Below, piece after piece: positions 6,669-15,500 of a stretch of DNA of 22,309 bases. Under the pieces are notes generated by a model that worked only from the letters and a program-made list of their open reading frames with translations, did no database searches and was not told the DNA's origin. A program made the position numbers and the translations under genes. Origin of the DNA: CAXBNV01 sp963977185 (GTDB lineage: Bacteria > Pseudomonadota > Gammaproteobacteria > JAGOUU01); assembly GCA_963977185.1 (NCBI GenBank), contig CAXBNV010000025.1:1-22309 (forward strand). The letters are read 5' to 3'. Every line of letters begins with the position of its first letter. Position 1 is the stretch's first letter.

Positions 6669-8060
6669 ATGAAAATATCAATTTATCAAAATATAAAAAA
6701 AATAAGTAAATTATTACTAGGTAAATTTTTATTAATTTCATATTCTTATAAATTTCTATCAAGTTATACCCAATTATTTTTATTAAAAAAATTAATTATT
6801 CATTATAAGACTGAAGAGCAATTTATATTTGATAAAATAAATCTAAATTATGACAAAATTTTACTTGGTATTAAATTTAAAGCACGCAAAGAAAGAATAA
6901 AAGTTTTGTTTTTTGTAATATCAGAATCAATTTGGCAATATGATGAATTATATAAAATTATGCAAGGTTCAAAATACTGGGAACCAATAATATATATAGT
7001 ACCTAATAGTACTTATATGACTGATATAGATGTTGAAGTTAAAAAAACATATAATTATTTCAAAAACAAAAATTACCAAGTTGTTAGTTATAATGAAAAA
7101 AAATATATAAATCAGTTAAATTTAATTAATCCTGACTTTGTGTTTTTTACTATTCCATATGAAAATATTTTCAATGGTAAGCAAATTAAAGAGTTTAGTA
7201 TTTCTTATTGGCATAAAAAAGCTCTTACCTGTTATGTTCCATATGCCTTTGTAACTGCAGATTTGTATGATAATAATTATAATTTAACTTTTCAAAATAT
7301 TATGTGGAAATGTTTTTATGAAACAGAAATTCATAAAAAGATAGCACAGATTTATTCTGACAATAAGGGGCAAAATGTTATAGTTACTGGGTATCCAGGA
7401 TTAGAACGCTTTTTTAAAGCTTATAAAAAGAAAGCTCAACAGAGGAAAAAAATAATAATTTGGTCACCACATCATTCAATCGAAACTTTTGAAAACAGAA
7501 AGTTTAATGATAACTTACAGTACTCAGATTTTCTTTTATATTATGATGTGTTTTTTGAATTATTAAAAAAATATGAATCTGAAATATATATTATATTTAA
7601 ACCTCACCCAGCATTAAAAGCAAAATTATATCAACATAAAGAGTGGGGTAAGATAAAGACAGATAATTATTATTCAAAGTGGGGAAATTCTATAAACGGG
7701 ACATTAAATGAATCTAACTATGTTGATTTATTTTTAAACTCTGATGGAATGATAAATTCATCTGGATCTTTTACAGTTGAGTATTTATGTTTAAATAAGC
7801 CATGTCTGTTTAATTTTAGAAATAAAAACACACAAAATGATTTCAATGTTTTTGGAATGTTAGCTTTGAGTTCTTGGTATAAAGGATATCAAACAGAAGA
7901 TATTATAAATTTCATTGAAAATATTTTAAAAGGAATTGACCCATTGAAAGATGAAAGAGAAAAATTTATAAATAAATATTTAAAAAATACAGAGCCAAAT
8001 GATAATGTTTCTGAAAAAATAATGAAACATCTTTGTCAAGAGATAGGTGTTAATGAATAA
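6669..8060 (+). CDS. CDP-glycerol glycerophosphotransferase family protein (TagB/TagF-like)
   Basis: 463 aa. The C-terminal half carries the glycerophosphotransferase signatures: 'VIVTGYPGLERF' (237-248), 'WSPHHS' (265-270), 'FKPHPAL' (310-316) and 'DGMINSSGSFTVEYL' (359-373), followed by 'KPCLF' (377-381). The two His-containing motifs match those needed for catalysis in TagB/TagF enzymes, which transfer glycerol phosphate from CDP-glycerol onto a lipid-linked or sugar acceptor. The N-terminal ~75 residues are basic and hydrophobic, suiting peripheral membrane binding. In Gram-negatives such enzymes are known from glycerol-phosphate-containing capsules. The paired cytidylyltransferase gene is immediately upstream, and the RgpF gene overlaps its 3' end by 8 bases. 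The exact acceptor, and whether one unit or a polymer is added, cannot be told. Confidence 0.85.
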   Translation: MKISIYQNIKKISKLLLGKFLLISYSYKFLSSYTQLFLLKKLIIHYKTEEQFIFDKINLNYDKILLGIKFKARKERIKVLFFVISESIWQYDELYKIMQGSKYWEPIIYIVPNSTYMTDIDVEVKKTYNYFKNKNYQVVSYNEKKYINQLNLINPDFVFFTIPYENIFNGKQIKEFSISYWHKKALTCYVPYAFVTADLYDNNYNLTFQNIMWKCFYETEIHKKIAQIYSDNKGQNVIVTGYPGLERFFKAYKKKAQQRKKIIIWSPHHSIETFENRKFNDNLQYSDFLLYYDVFFELLKKYESEIYIIFKPHPALKAKLYQHKEWGKIKTDNYYSKWGNSINGTLNESNYVDLFLNSDGMINSSGSFTVEYLCLNKPCLFNFRNKNTQNDFNVFGMLALSSWYKGYQTEDIINFIENILKGIDPLKDEREKFINKYLKNTEPNDNVSEKIMKHLCQEIGVNE

Positions 8061-9543
8061 ATATTATTTGTTAAATTATATTTTCAATATAGAGTATAAA
8101 AATCAGTATGATTTAATTTTATTTGTAAATTCATTTTATAAAGATTCAGGTTGCATTTATAAAGATGAATTTTCTAATCTAAAAGAGATTGAGTTTTTTA
8201 TTAAAAATTGCATTAAAAATAACGATGAAACTTTAGATCCTCAGTTATCAAAATATAAATTAGGAAGCAAAAAGTTATATAAGAAATCAAACCTTCAATT
8301 AAATACAAAAAACCATAATGATATTGAATATTATCAAATATTAAAAAATTATTTATTAATAAAAGATATAGACGAATTTAATAAAATTTTTTACGACGAA
8401 CCAGATATTCAAGATGCTGAACTAATTCCATATTACTTAGCAAAATATGCTTTAAAAAATGTAAACTCAAGTCCACATAAACTTTTTAGTATAACAGTTT
8501 TATTTGATTTTTTTTCAGACGATAAAAAAGTAGAAAAATATCAAAATAAAATAGATATGACTTATACTGACTTAAACAAAATTGCTAAAAAAACTAATGT
8601 TTTTAATATCAATGATAATAAAAGCTCGATGTATCATATCAAGGAAATAATTAAGAATAATAAATATTTATATAAAGTTTTAATATCTATAAGAAATTTA
8701 TTAAAAACTATGTATTTTGATATTTTACTTGGCATTAAAAACAAGCCAATATTTTGGTATAAAAAATTATATTGTAAAGCAAAGCCTATAGAAAATAATC
8801 CACTTAAAGTAGCAGTGCATTTGCATCTGTATTATATGAGTTTAACGGATGAATTTATTTCTTATTTAAAAAATATCCCCCAAAGTTTTGATTTATTTGT
8901 TACTGTTTCTGAAGATTTAATTAAAGAAAATAAAGTTAATAAGTTAAGAGATAATTTTGAAAATTTTAAATTGCTAGTATTACCAAGTAATAAAGGCAGA
9001 GATATAGGTTCTTTTATTTATTTTTTGCATAATATAAATTTAGATGATTATGATTTGATTTTAAAAATTCATACAAAGAAAACAGTAGCATCTTCTTTTG
9101 AAAAATATTTATCTCAAGGCATAGCTTTTAAAAATAGTAATTATAAAATTTTAAGTAATGATTTATGGCGCAAGCATAATCTAGATGCAATTTTAGGAGG
9201 CAAAAAAATAGTTTCAAATATTTTTAAAACATTCCAAGAAAAAACTATAGGAATGATAGGAGATAAGGCTTTTTTATTAAATAGTGCCGATGCTAATAAA
9301 AATGAAAGAAAGTATTTTAATGATATATGTTATAAATTAAAACTTACTAAAGATATGTGCTTTTTTGCCGGAACATTATTTTGGATTAGAGCTGATTTAT
9401 TACAAAAAATTAAAGATAATTATACTCTTGATAGTTTTGGCGAAATTCAAGAATCTCAGAAAGCAGGTAAGTTAGAGCATGGTTTTGAGAGGATATTTGG
9501 TACATTGGTCAAGTCACAAGGTTATGACATAGAGGGAGTTTAA
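8053..9543 (+). CDS. Rhamnan synthesis protein F (RgpF) family protein
   Basis: 496 aa. Residues ~250-490 form an RgpF domain: 'KVAVHLHLYY', 'NIPQSFDLFVTVSED', 'NKGRDIGSF' (~313-321), 'LILKIHTKK', 'FFAGTLFWIRADLL' (~437-450) and a C-terminal 'HGFERIFG'. RgpF proteins take part in assembling rhamnose-glucose polysaccharides in streptococci and occur in O-antigen clusters of Gram-negatives, probably as glycosyltransferases. The N-terminal ~245 residues match nothing I know. I chose ATG 8053 over the GTG at 8047, which would add two residues, because the AGATAGG at 8041-8047 is spaced properly for 8053. The start overlaps the previous gene by 8 bases, and the stop shares one base with the next ATG (TAATG), so translation is coupled. 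Confidence 0.88.
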   Translation: MNKYYLLNYIFNIEYKNQYDLILFVNSFYKDSGCIYKDEFSNLKEIEFFIKNCIKNNDETLDPQLSKYKLGSKKLYKKSNLQLNTKNHNDIEYYQILKNYLLIKDIDEFNKIFYDEPDIQDAELIPYYLAKYALKNVNSSPHKLFSITVLFDFFSDDKKVEKYQNKIDMTYTDLNKIAKKTNVFNINDNKSSMYHIKEIIKNNKYLYKVLISIRNLLKTMYFDILLGIKNKPIFWYKKLYCKAKPIENNPLKVAVHLHLYYMSLTDEFISYLKNIPQSFDLFVTVSEDLIKENKVNKLRDNFENFKLLVLPSNKGRDIGSFIYFLHNINLDDYDLILKIHTKKTVASSFEKYLSQGIAFKNSNYKILSNDLWRKHNLDAILGGKKIVSNIFKTFQEKTIGMIGDKAFLLNSADANKNERKYFNDICYKLKLTKDMCFFAGTLFWIRADLLQKIKDNYTLDSFGEIQESQKAGKLEHGFERIFGTLVKSQGYDIEGV

Positions 9544-10451
9544 TGCAAAGTAATGTAAACATCTTAATACTATTTGCTCATTATAGTAAACAAAACAAAA
9601 TAAATTTATATATAAAAAAATATCTAACCCAATTTAGAAAAATATCCAATAAAATAATATTTATATCGAACAGTAGCCTTTCAGATAAAGAGCAAGTTAA
9701 AATAAAAAACTTAACAGATAAAATAATAATAAGGAAAAATGAAGGATATGATTTTTTAGCATGGAGAGAAGGCTTGCGTCATATTGGTTATGAAAATCTA
9801 AAAAACTACGATGAGGTAATATTAGCCAATGACAGTTGCTATGCCCCGTTGTTTCCATTAGAAGAAATGTTCAAAAAAATGCAAAATAACACATGTGATT
9901 TTTGGGGAATAACCGAGTCAAAACGTATAAGCAAACATCTGCAAAGTTATTTTTTAGTATTTAAAAATAAAGTTATTTTATCAAAAGAATTTGAAATATT
10001 CTGGGAAAACTTAGAAGTTATTAATAATAAAGAAGATATTGTATTAAATTATGAAATAAAATTATCCCAATATTTAATTTATAATAACTTTAAATATGAT
10101 ACTTATATCAATCTAAAATTAGGATTATTTAAAAAGATATATTTTAAATTTAAAAGAATAATTAACTTATTAAAATTAAGAAAATTAAAACAAAATAGTT
10201 ATTATAATAAAAAAAATTATTTATTTAAAAATAGAAGACTTAAATTTATTTTAAATTTTTTTAACTTAGATAATAATGATATTTCTATTTGTCTGTGGGA
10301 TGAGTTAATTAAACATCACAGTCCTTTTCTAAAAGTAAAAGCTATTCGTGATAATCCTTATGGGTTGAAAAATGTTGATAATTGGAAAGAGGTATTAAAA
10401 AGTTATTCAGATTATGATATCAACTTAATAAAAGAACATCTTGGAAATTAA
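9543..10451 (+). CDS. Second RgpF-like glycan assembly protein
   Basis: 302 aa with the core RgpF motifs: 'NEGYDFLAWREGL' (66-78), 'YDEVILANDSCYAPLFPLEEMF' region (89-110), 'CDFWGITES' (118-126) and 'HLQSYFLVFKNKVI' (132-145). It is a shorter relative of the upstream gene and starts at the TAATG overlap with it. The middle section (about residues 195-245) is very rich in Lys, Asn, Leu and Phe and lacks family motifs, so it may be a lineage-specific insert. Likely role: glycosyltransfer in building a rhamnose-containing glycan, at the cytoplasmic face. It is the last gene of the 5313-10451 run. No strong terminator follows, only a 14-base palindrome. Confidence 0.83.
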   Translation: MQSNVNILILFAHYSKQNKINLYIKKYLTQFRKISNKIIFISNSSLSDKEQVKIKNLTDKIIIRKNEGYDFLAWREGLRHIGYENLKNYDEVILANDSCYAPLFPLEEMFKKMQNNTCDFWGITESKRISKHLQSYFLVFKNKVILSKEFEIFWENLEVINNKEDIVLNYEIKLSQYLIYNNFKYDTYINLKLGLFKKIYFKFKRIINLLKLRKLKQNSYYNKKNYLFKNRRLKFILNFFNLDNNDISICLWDELIKHHSPFLKVKAIRDNPYGLKNVDNWKEVLKSYSDYDINLIKEHLGN

Positions 10452-10459
10452 AGAATATC

Positions 10460-10473
10460 GTAATAATTATTAC
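10460..10473. repeat. 14-base perfect palindrome
   Basis: GTAATAATTATTAC is fully self-complementary and lies 9 bases after the second RgpF-like gene and about 95 before the carbonic anhydrase gene. It could be a weak terminator stem, an operator, or chance in AT-rich DNA. Confidence 0.3.
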
Positions 10474-10530
10474 ATAATATTTATTTAATTTATCTAAATT
10501 TATTTAAAAAGTGACTCTATTTTTTTAGAC

Positions 10531-10557
10531 TATAATAAAATAAACCGTTATAAGGAG
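10531..10557 (+). promoter_or_regulatory. -10 box and ribosome site of the carbonic anhydrase gene
   Basis: A consensus TATAAT lies at 10531-10536; no good -35 was found at normal spacing (GTGACT at 10511-10516 is only 14 bases away). AAGGAG at 10552-10557 lies 9 bases before the ATG at 10567. Together these suggest the gene is expressed on its own rather than only by read-through from the glycan genes. Confidence 0.5.
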
Positions 10558-10566
10558 ATTAGATTA

Positions 10567-11364
10567 ATGATTATGAATAAATTTTATATATTGATTCCAT
10601 TAAGTTTTTTTGGGTTATTTGGAAATTTGTATGCTAAAGAAAAAGCATCAGAAAAATCATGTTATCAATATGGACCACAAACACCAAGAGATATTGATAA
10701 GAAATCAGGAACAAACTCGAGTCTTTTTTCTTTGGCTCCAAGTTATAAGAATATGAATTTATGTAATATGCATTTTCATCTTAATGCAGAGCATAAATCA
10801 AAACTTTACTCCGTAACTGCTGATAATAGTAAAATTGGTTTTCAATGTAATGCAACATCTGAGCTATCGGATACAGAATTAAAGCCAATTGCAAAAAATT
10901 ACTGTAAGGGCATAAAGCCAGGAGATACTATTGAAGTTCATTGGGTACATAGTTCTTGTCAAGTTAAACCTGGCAAAGGACTTGGCTCATGTCTTTCAAA
11001 AGAATGTACAAACCCAGATTTAAGAGTAGAAGGTCAAGTTTTTTTATTGGTTAATGATTCATCAGCTATGAATTTTAATGATTTAGCATATGATAAAAAT
11101 GTAGTAAACGGATATCATCAAGCAAAAAATATTCCTAGTAATACAGGCTCTCCTTTACAATATCTAGGCTCAGCAACAGGCGAAGAATTAAATAATAAAG
11201 CGTGCTCAACTTTAAGTGTATCCTGGGGAATTAGGTCTGAATGCGCCAAACTTGACATCAATAGCTTAAGTAATTGGTGTAAAGACAATGTCTTTAAAGA
11301 AAATTATGCACATGGATCAAGGCCATTAGTTTCTAACTTAAAGCTTTTATCAGAAATGAAATAA
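10567..11364 (+). CDS. Exported delta-class carbonic anhydrase
   Basis: 265 aa; predicted periplasmic enzyme interconverting CO2 and bicarbonate. A signal peptide covers residues 1-23 ('FYILIPLSFFGLFGNLYA', cleavage after Ala23). The mature start 'CYQYGPQTPRDID' (32-44) is typical of bacterial delta-class carbonic anhydrases. Candidate zinc ligands lie in 'CNMHFHLNAEH' (His69, His71, His76) and 'IEVHWVHSSC' (His125, His128). Many cysteines (32, 66, 94, 113, 131, 142, 147, 213, 226, 238) suit a disulfide-rich exported protein. 'NPDLRVEGQVFLLVND' (149-164) is also family-like. This class was first described in diatoms. The gene stands alone between rgpF-like and rmlA genes, with its own -10, ribosome site and downstream hairpin; nothing ties it functionally to glycan synthesis. 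Confidence 0.85.
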   Translation: MIMNKFYILIPLSFFGLFGNLYAKEKASEKSCYQYGPQTPRDIDKKSGTNSSLFSLAPSYKNMNLCNMHFHLNAEHKSKLYSVTADNSKIGFQCNATSELSDTELKPIAKNYCKGIKPGDTIEVHWVHSSCQVKPGKGLGSCLSKECTNPDLRVEGQVFLLVNDSSAMNFNDLAYDKNVVNGYHQAKNIPSNTGSPLQYLGSATGEELNNKACSTLSVSWGIRSECAKLDINSLSNWCKDNVFKENYAHGSRPLVSNLKLLSEMK

Positions 11365-11391
11365 AGACAAATTAACATCAATAGCCCTAAC

Positions 11392-11428
11392 GACCAAATA
11401 TCTATATCTTTAAAATAGATATTTGGTC
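11392..11428 (+). terminator. Long perfect hairpin after the carbonic anhydrase gene
   Basis: A perfect 14-bp inverted repeat pairs 11392-11405 (GACCAAATATCTAT) with 11415-11428 (ATAGATATTTGGTC) around a 9-base loop, 27 bases after the stop codon. It is the longest perfect stem seen in the window. There is no T-tract after it, so it may act as an RNA-stabilising stem or weak terminator, or be a protein-binding dyad upstream of rmlA. Confidence 0.5.
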
Positions 11429-11516
11429 ATTGGAAGTTTCCTATATAAACTAAAAATTCATGTAATTATTAACTAATATTAACGATGTAAGAGGTTATTA
11501 AGTATTTTAATAATAC

Positions 11517-11522
11517 TATAAT
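11517..11522 (+). promoter_or_regulatory. Putative -10 box of rmlA
   Basis: A consensus TATAAT lies 44 bases before the rmlA ATG and follows the carbonic anhydrase hairpin. No convincing -35 or strong Shine-Dalgarno was found, and the region is AT-rich enough that a chance match is possible. Confidence 0.35.
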
Positions 11523-11566
11523 AATTTATAACAATTTTATAATATCAAAAAGTAAATATAAAGCTT

Positions 11567-12517
11567 ATGAAAGGCATAATATTAGCAGGTGGCTCAGGGA
11601 CTAGACTTAGTCCATCAACTGCAGCAATATCAAAACACTTGATACCAATTTATGATAAGCCGATGATATATTATCCATTGTCTACTTTAATGCTTGCAGG
11701 AATACGTGATGTATTAATTATTTCAACTCATGAGCATTTACCATTATATAAAGAAATGTTCCATAACGGTCATTATTTAGGCCTTAATATTGAATATAAA
11801 GCGCAAAATACGCCAAAAGGGATTGCAGAAGCATTTATTATTGGCGAAGAATTTATTGGATCTGATAGCGTGGCTTTAATCCTAGGTGATAATATTTTTT
11901 ACGGTACTCATTTTAGTGAGAGTTTAAAAAAAGCTGCTGCATTACAATCTGGGGGCATAATATTTGGTTATTATGTTGATGATCCTAAAAGATATGGAGT
12001 GTTAGAGTTTGATGCAAATCATAATGTAATTAGCGTTGAAGAAAAACCAGCAAAACCTAAATCTGACTATGCTATACCAGGTCTTTATTTTTTTGATAAT
12101 AAATGTATAGAATATGCTAAAAAGGTAGAGCCTTCTGATAGATATGAATTAGAAATTACAAGTGTTATTGAACAATATATTAAAGCTAAAAATCTTAAAG
12201 TAGAATTATTAGGTAGAGGTTTTGCATGGCTTGACACTGGAACACATGAAAGCCTAATGGAAGCTAGTAATTTTGTTATGACAATAGAAAAACGTCAAGG
12301 ACTTAAAGTTTCATGTCTTGAAGAAATTGCTTATAAAAAAGGTTTTATAAGTTTTGATGAACTTAAAGAATCTATTCAGCTTACCGCTAAAAGTGAATAT
12401 GGGGATTATCTTAAAAAATTTGTTAAAAAAATTAAGCAAGAAGCTATTATAAAAGAAAAAAATTCTTTAGTTAATAGAATTGTTAGTAAGATTTTTAATA
12501 ATAAATTTAACAAGTAA
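11567..12517 (+). CDS. rmlA: Glucose-1-phosphate thymidylyltransferase RmlA
   Basis: Makes dTDP-glucose from glucose-1-phosphate and dTTP, the first step to dTDP-L-rhamnose. Motifs are in order: nucleotide loop 'GGSGTRLSPST' (8-18), 'SKHLIPIYDKPMIYYPLS' (22-39), 'LGDNIFYG' (106-113, metal-binding Asp), 'EEKPAKPKSDYAIPGLYFFD' region (158-177) and 'WLDTGTHESLMEAS' (221-234). The usual 'SKQL' is 'SKHL' here, a small change near the active site. At 316 aa it is about 25 residues longer than typical RmlA; the extra C-terminal part (from about 290) is Lys/Asn-rich and probably not catalytic. Unlike in most clusters it is separated from rmlC-rmlD, here by two opposite-strand genes. A bidirectional terminator follows. 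Confidence 0.95.
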   Translation: MKGIILAGGSGTRLSPSTAAISKHLIPIYDKPMIYYPLSTLMLAGIRDVLIISTHEHLPLYKEMFHNGHYLGLNIEYKAQNTPKGIAEAFIIGEEFIGSDSVALILGDNIFYGTHFSESLKKAAALQSGGIIFGYYVDDPKRYGVLEFDANHNVISVEEKPAKPKSDYAIPGLYFFDNKCIEYAKKVEPSDRYELEITSVIEQYIKAKNLKVELLGRGFAWLDTGTHESLMEASNFVMTIEKRQGLKVSCLEEIAYKKGFISFDELKESIQLTAKSEYGDYLKKFVKKIKQEAIIKEKNSLVNRIVSKIFNNKFNK

Positions 12518-12533
12518 AACTAAAAATAAAATG

Positions 12534-12560
12534 GCAAGCCTGAGCTTGCACAAAATTTTT
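12534..12560 (+). terminator. Bidirectional terminator between rmlA and the coiled-coil gene
   Basis: The stem GCAAGC (12534-12539) / GCTTGC (12544-12549) has a CTGA loop, followed by ACAAAATTTTT on the + strand. On the minus strand it is followed by a T-rich stretch (ATTTTATTTTTAG). It lies between two convergent genes and can end both. The outer sequence TGGCAAGC...GCTTGCACAAAA recurs, with changes, at 22281-22300 on the other strand. Confidence 0.75.
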
Positions 12561-12572
12561 ATTATAATCAAA

Positions 12573-15500
12573 TTATAAGCAATATTTCCTATTGCTAAAA
12601 ATAAAATCATAAATAAAGCCAGAGTTCACTTCATTGTTTAAATCTTCACTATATTTAAAAACTTCGTTTTCAATTTCAAAGTTATTATTTATATGCTCTT
12701 GATTAATAATAATGTCTTTTGATGAGCGTTTGATATTGTCAATTACTTTATGAAAATTACCAGTATCAAATTGTTGTAAACTAGGATCTTGGATTATTTT
12801 TTCTATAATTTTATTAAGAATAATTAATCTATGTTCAAATAGTAAATTATCATTATTTAGAATAGACTCAAATAATTTTGCACATTTGTTTTTTCGATAA
12901 CTCATTCTAAAATAGAAAAAAAATTGATTTGTTGTATAAGATGAATAGTTATTTAAACTAGCAGTAATAGAAGACTGTAAGTTGATTTCTTTTTTAGTAT
13001 CATTTTTTGATGGTAAATTCTCAGATTCTACTGATGGATTTAAGTTATCTGTAGCTAATAAGTTAATTTCTTCTATTTTTTTAGCTCTTGCTTCTGCTTT
13101 TTTTTGAACTTTTTCTTTTTGTTTTTGTTCTGTAATTTCTTTTGCTCTTGCTGCTTGCATCATTTTTTCGTGTTTTGCTTTTTCTATATTGACAGATATT
13201 GTACTTAAAAGATTGGACTGCATTTCTAGTTTTTTTACGATTTCAGATATTTTAATAGAAATATCTCTATAACTTGCCAAAACTTGCTCAGTTCTTTTCT
13301 TTAAAACATCAGTAATTAATTTATGACCTTTTTTTAATTGACTAAAACCTTCTAAAATATTACTAGCATTAGTAGATAAAGCTTCACACTTTACTTTCAT
13401 GCGCTCTTTAAATTTTCCAATTACATCATAGATAGCAAGGATTACTTCAGTTTCTTCTGAGACTTTTTGATTGAGCATGATTTTTCTTAATGATTCACTT
13501 AATGTATCAAGAGTTAAAATTTCAGAATGACAATCATCTATGCTTTGAATTTGTGTATCTAAGAGTTTATCAATATGTTGCTCTAAAATCGTTTGAGTTT
13601 CTTCATGCTCTAGAACTTCTTTTTTAGATTCATCTAAACTAACGCACATAGTTTTAATTTGATCTTGAAGTTTTTCATGCTCTTTATTAACTTTAGCAAG
13701 TTCGAATATATGCTTTTTTATTATGTTATGTAGATTAGCATTTTCCATGGAACTTTCATCTAGTGATGTTTGCATTAGAGTAAGTTTAGATTCTACTTTT
13801 TGTTCTTTTAAAGCAAGGTAATCTTGATAATGAACTTCTTCTAATTCTTCATAAGGTGGCTCAGATATTGTATTACCAACCTGTTCTTTTCTAATTAATA
13901 ATCCTAAAAGTCCATTTTTTAAGTATTTTAAATAATTAAGATGAATAGTATAAGCACGATAAACTGGGCTATATTTGGGCTCTTTGTTTTGTAGGTTTGT
14001 TATTACTTCTGATAAGTTAAGTATAATATTTAAATGAAAGTTATCATGTTTTTTTTTAACAGTATCTGTAAGTATATGTTTATAATTTTTCTTACTTATA
14101 AGCCAATTATTAGCAGCTTGTTGATAAAAACTATTAAGTTCACAAAAAGGAGTCTTTATTCCATAGCTACGCCTTAGCTCATAAATTGTTTTTATTTCAA
14201 AATTATTTTTAATCGTTTCTAAATAAATATTATCTTCGCTCGCATAGGTGCAAAAATATAAAAGATCGCCTAATTCTTTTTCATAGTTTGAAACTTGCAA
14301 GTTAACTGTGTCTTGAGCTAGACTAGTTTTTTGTAGATGTTCATTTAAAATTAAAAGAGTTTCTCTTTTAATATGATTTAATTGAATATTAGTTACATGT
14401 TTGTTTTCTGATAATGATTTTATATCTTGTTTTGGTTTAATTTTTTCATTAAGACAGGTTGTAATTACAGTAAGATATTTCACAATCTCATTGCTTGATG
14501 TTAAAGTTATGCCTCTATTAGCTTTTACTAATTTATAGTTCATAGCAAAATCATTTAGAGTGCTTATTTGGTGTTCCATCTTTTGTTCAATATCATGAAA
14601 ATACTGTTCAAGATCTTGAGTTTCATGTTGATTAAAAATCCACCAATGATTATTAAGCGATAACAAGTCTAATATATTTTCAATAACATAAGATGAATTT
14701 ATTAAATTTAAAGCAAATGAAGCTAATTCATAAATAAATTTAGCTCTATTATTTAAAATGTCATTATTATTATATATAGAAATAGTTTCTCTTGAATCAG
14801 CACCTTTTTGTTTTTGGGAGTAGTATATAAACGTTTCATCTAAATTTTTATAATAATCATTTAGATATTTTTTTATATCAGAAATACTAGGTAGGATTAC
14901 ATCCAGTCGAGAATATGAGCTCTTATCTTTAGTTATGTTATGTATTGCAGCATATCCTTTCATTAATAGATATTTTAATGGGTTATGTGGTGTAATAGAA
15001 TGAATTTGATTTTTAGATAACCAGGTGTATTGAGATCCTGTTTGCAAAAATCCTTCTTGAATCATATTTGGATCTAAGCTTAAATGAAAATTTACATTAC
15101 CTTCAGTAATTAATAATAAACTATTAAGTAATGCATAAGTAACTAGATGAAAATTTTGCGCAGTATTATCTAATTTTTCTTTTACGGTTTTTCTTGCAAT
15201 TTGTTTATGTAATTTTGGTTTAACATTATGTTTAATAGTATTAACTATTGATAACAAATTTTCATGTAATCTTCCCTTTGAATCTGATAAAGCAAGCTCA
15301 ATAATTCTCGAGTCAGAAAGAAGGGCATCAAAGACATGCAATAATTTATCAATATGTTCTATTTCTTTAACATGGCCGTTCATTAACACTAATTCATAAT
15401 TTGTAAAATAATATAAATATCCTAATAGCACATTTGCAAAACTAGACTTATTAGAAATTAATTCATAGGTTTTTAAAATTTGCCTGTTAATTACATTAGC

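Noticed and set aside
8047..8052. GTG start of the first RgpF-like gene
   Set aside because: It adds only two residues and would overlap the ribosome site that suits ATG 8053.
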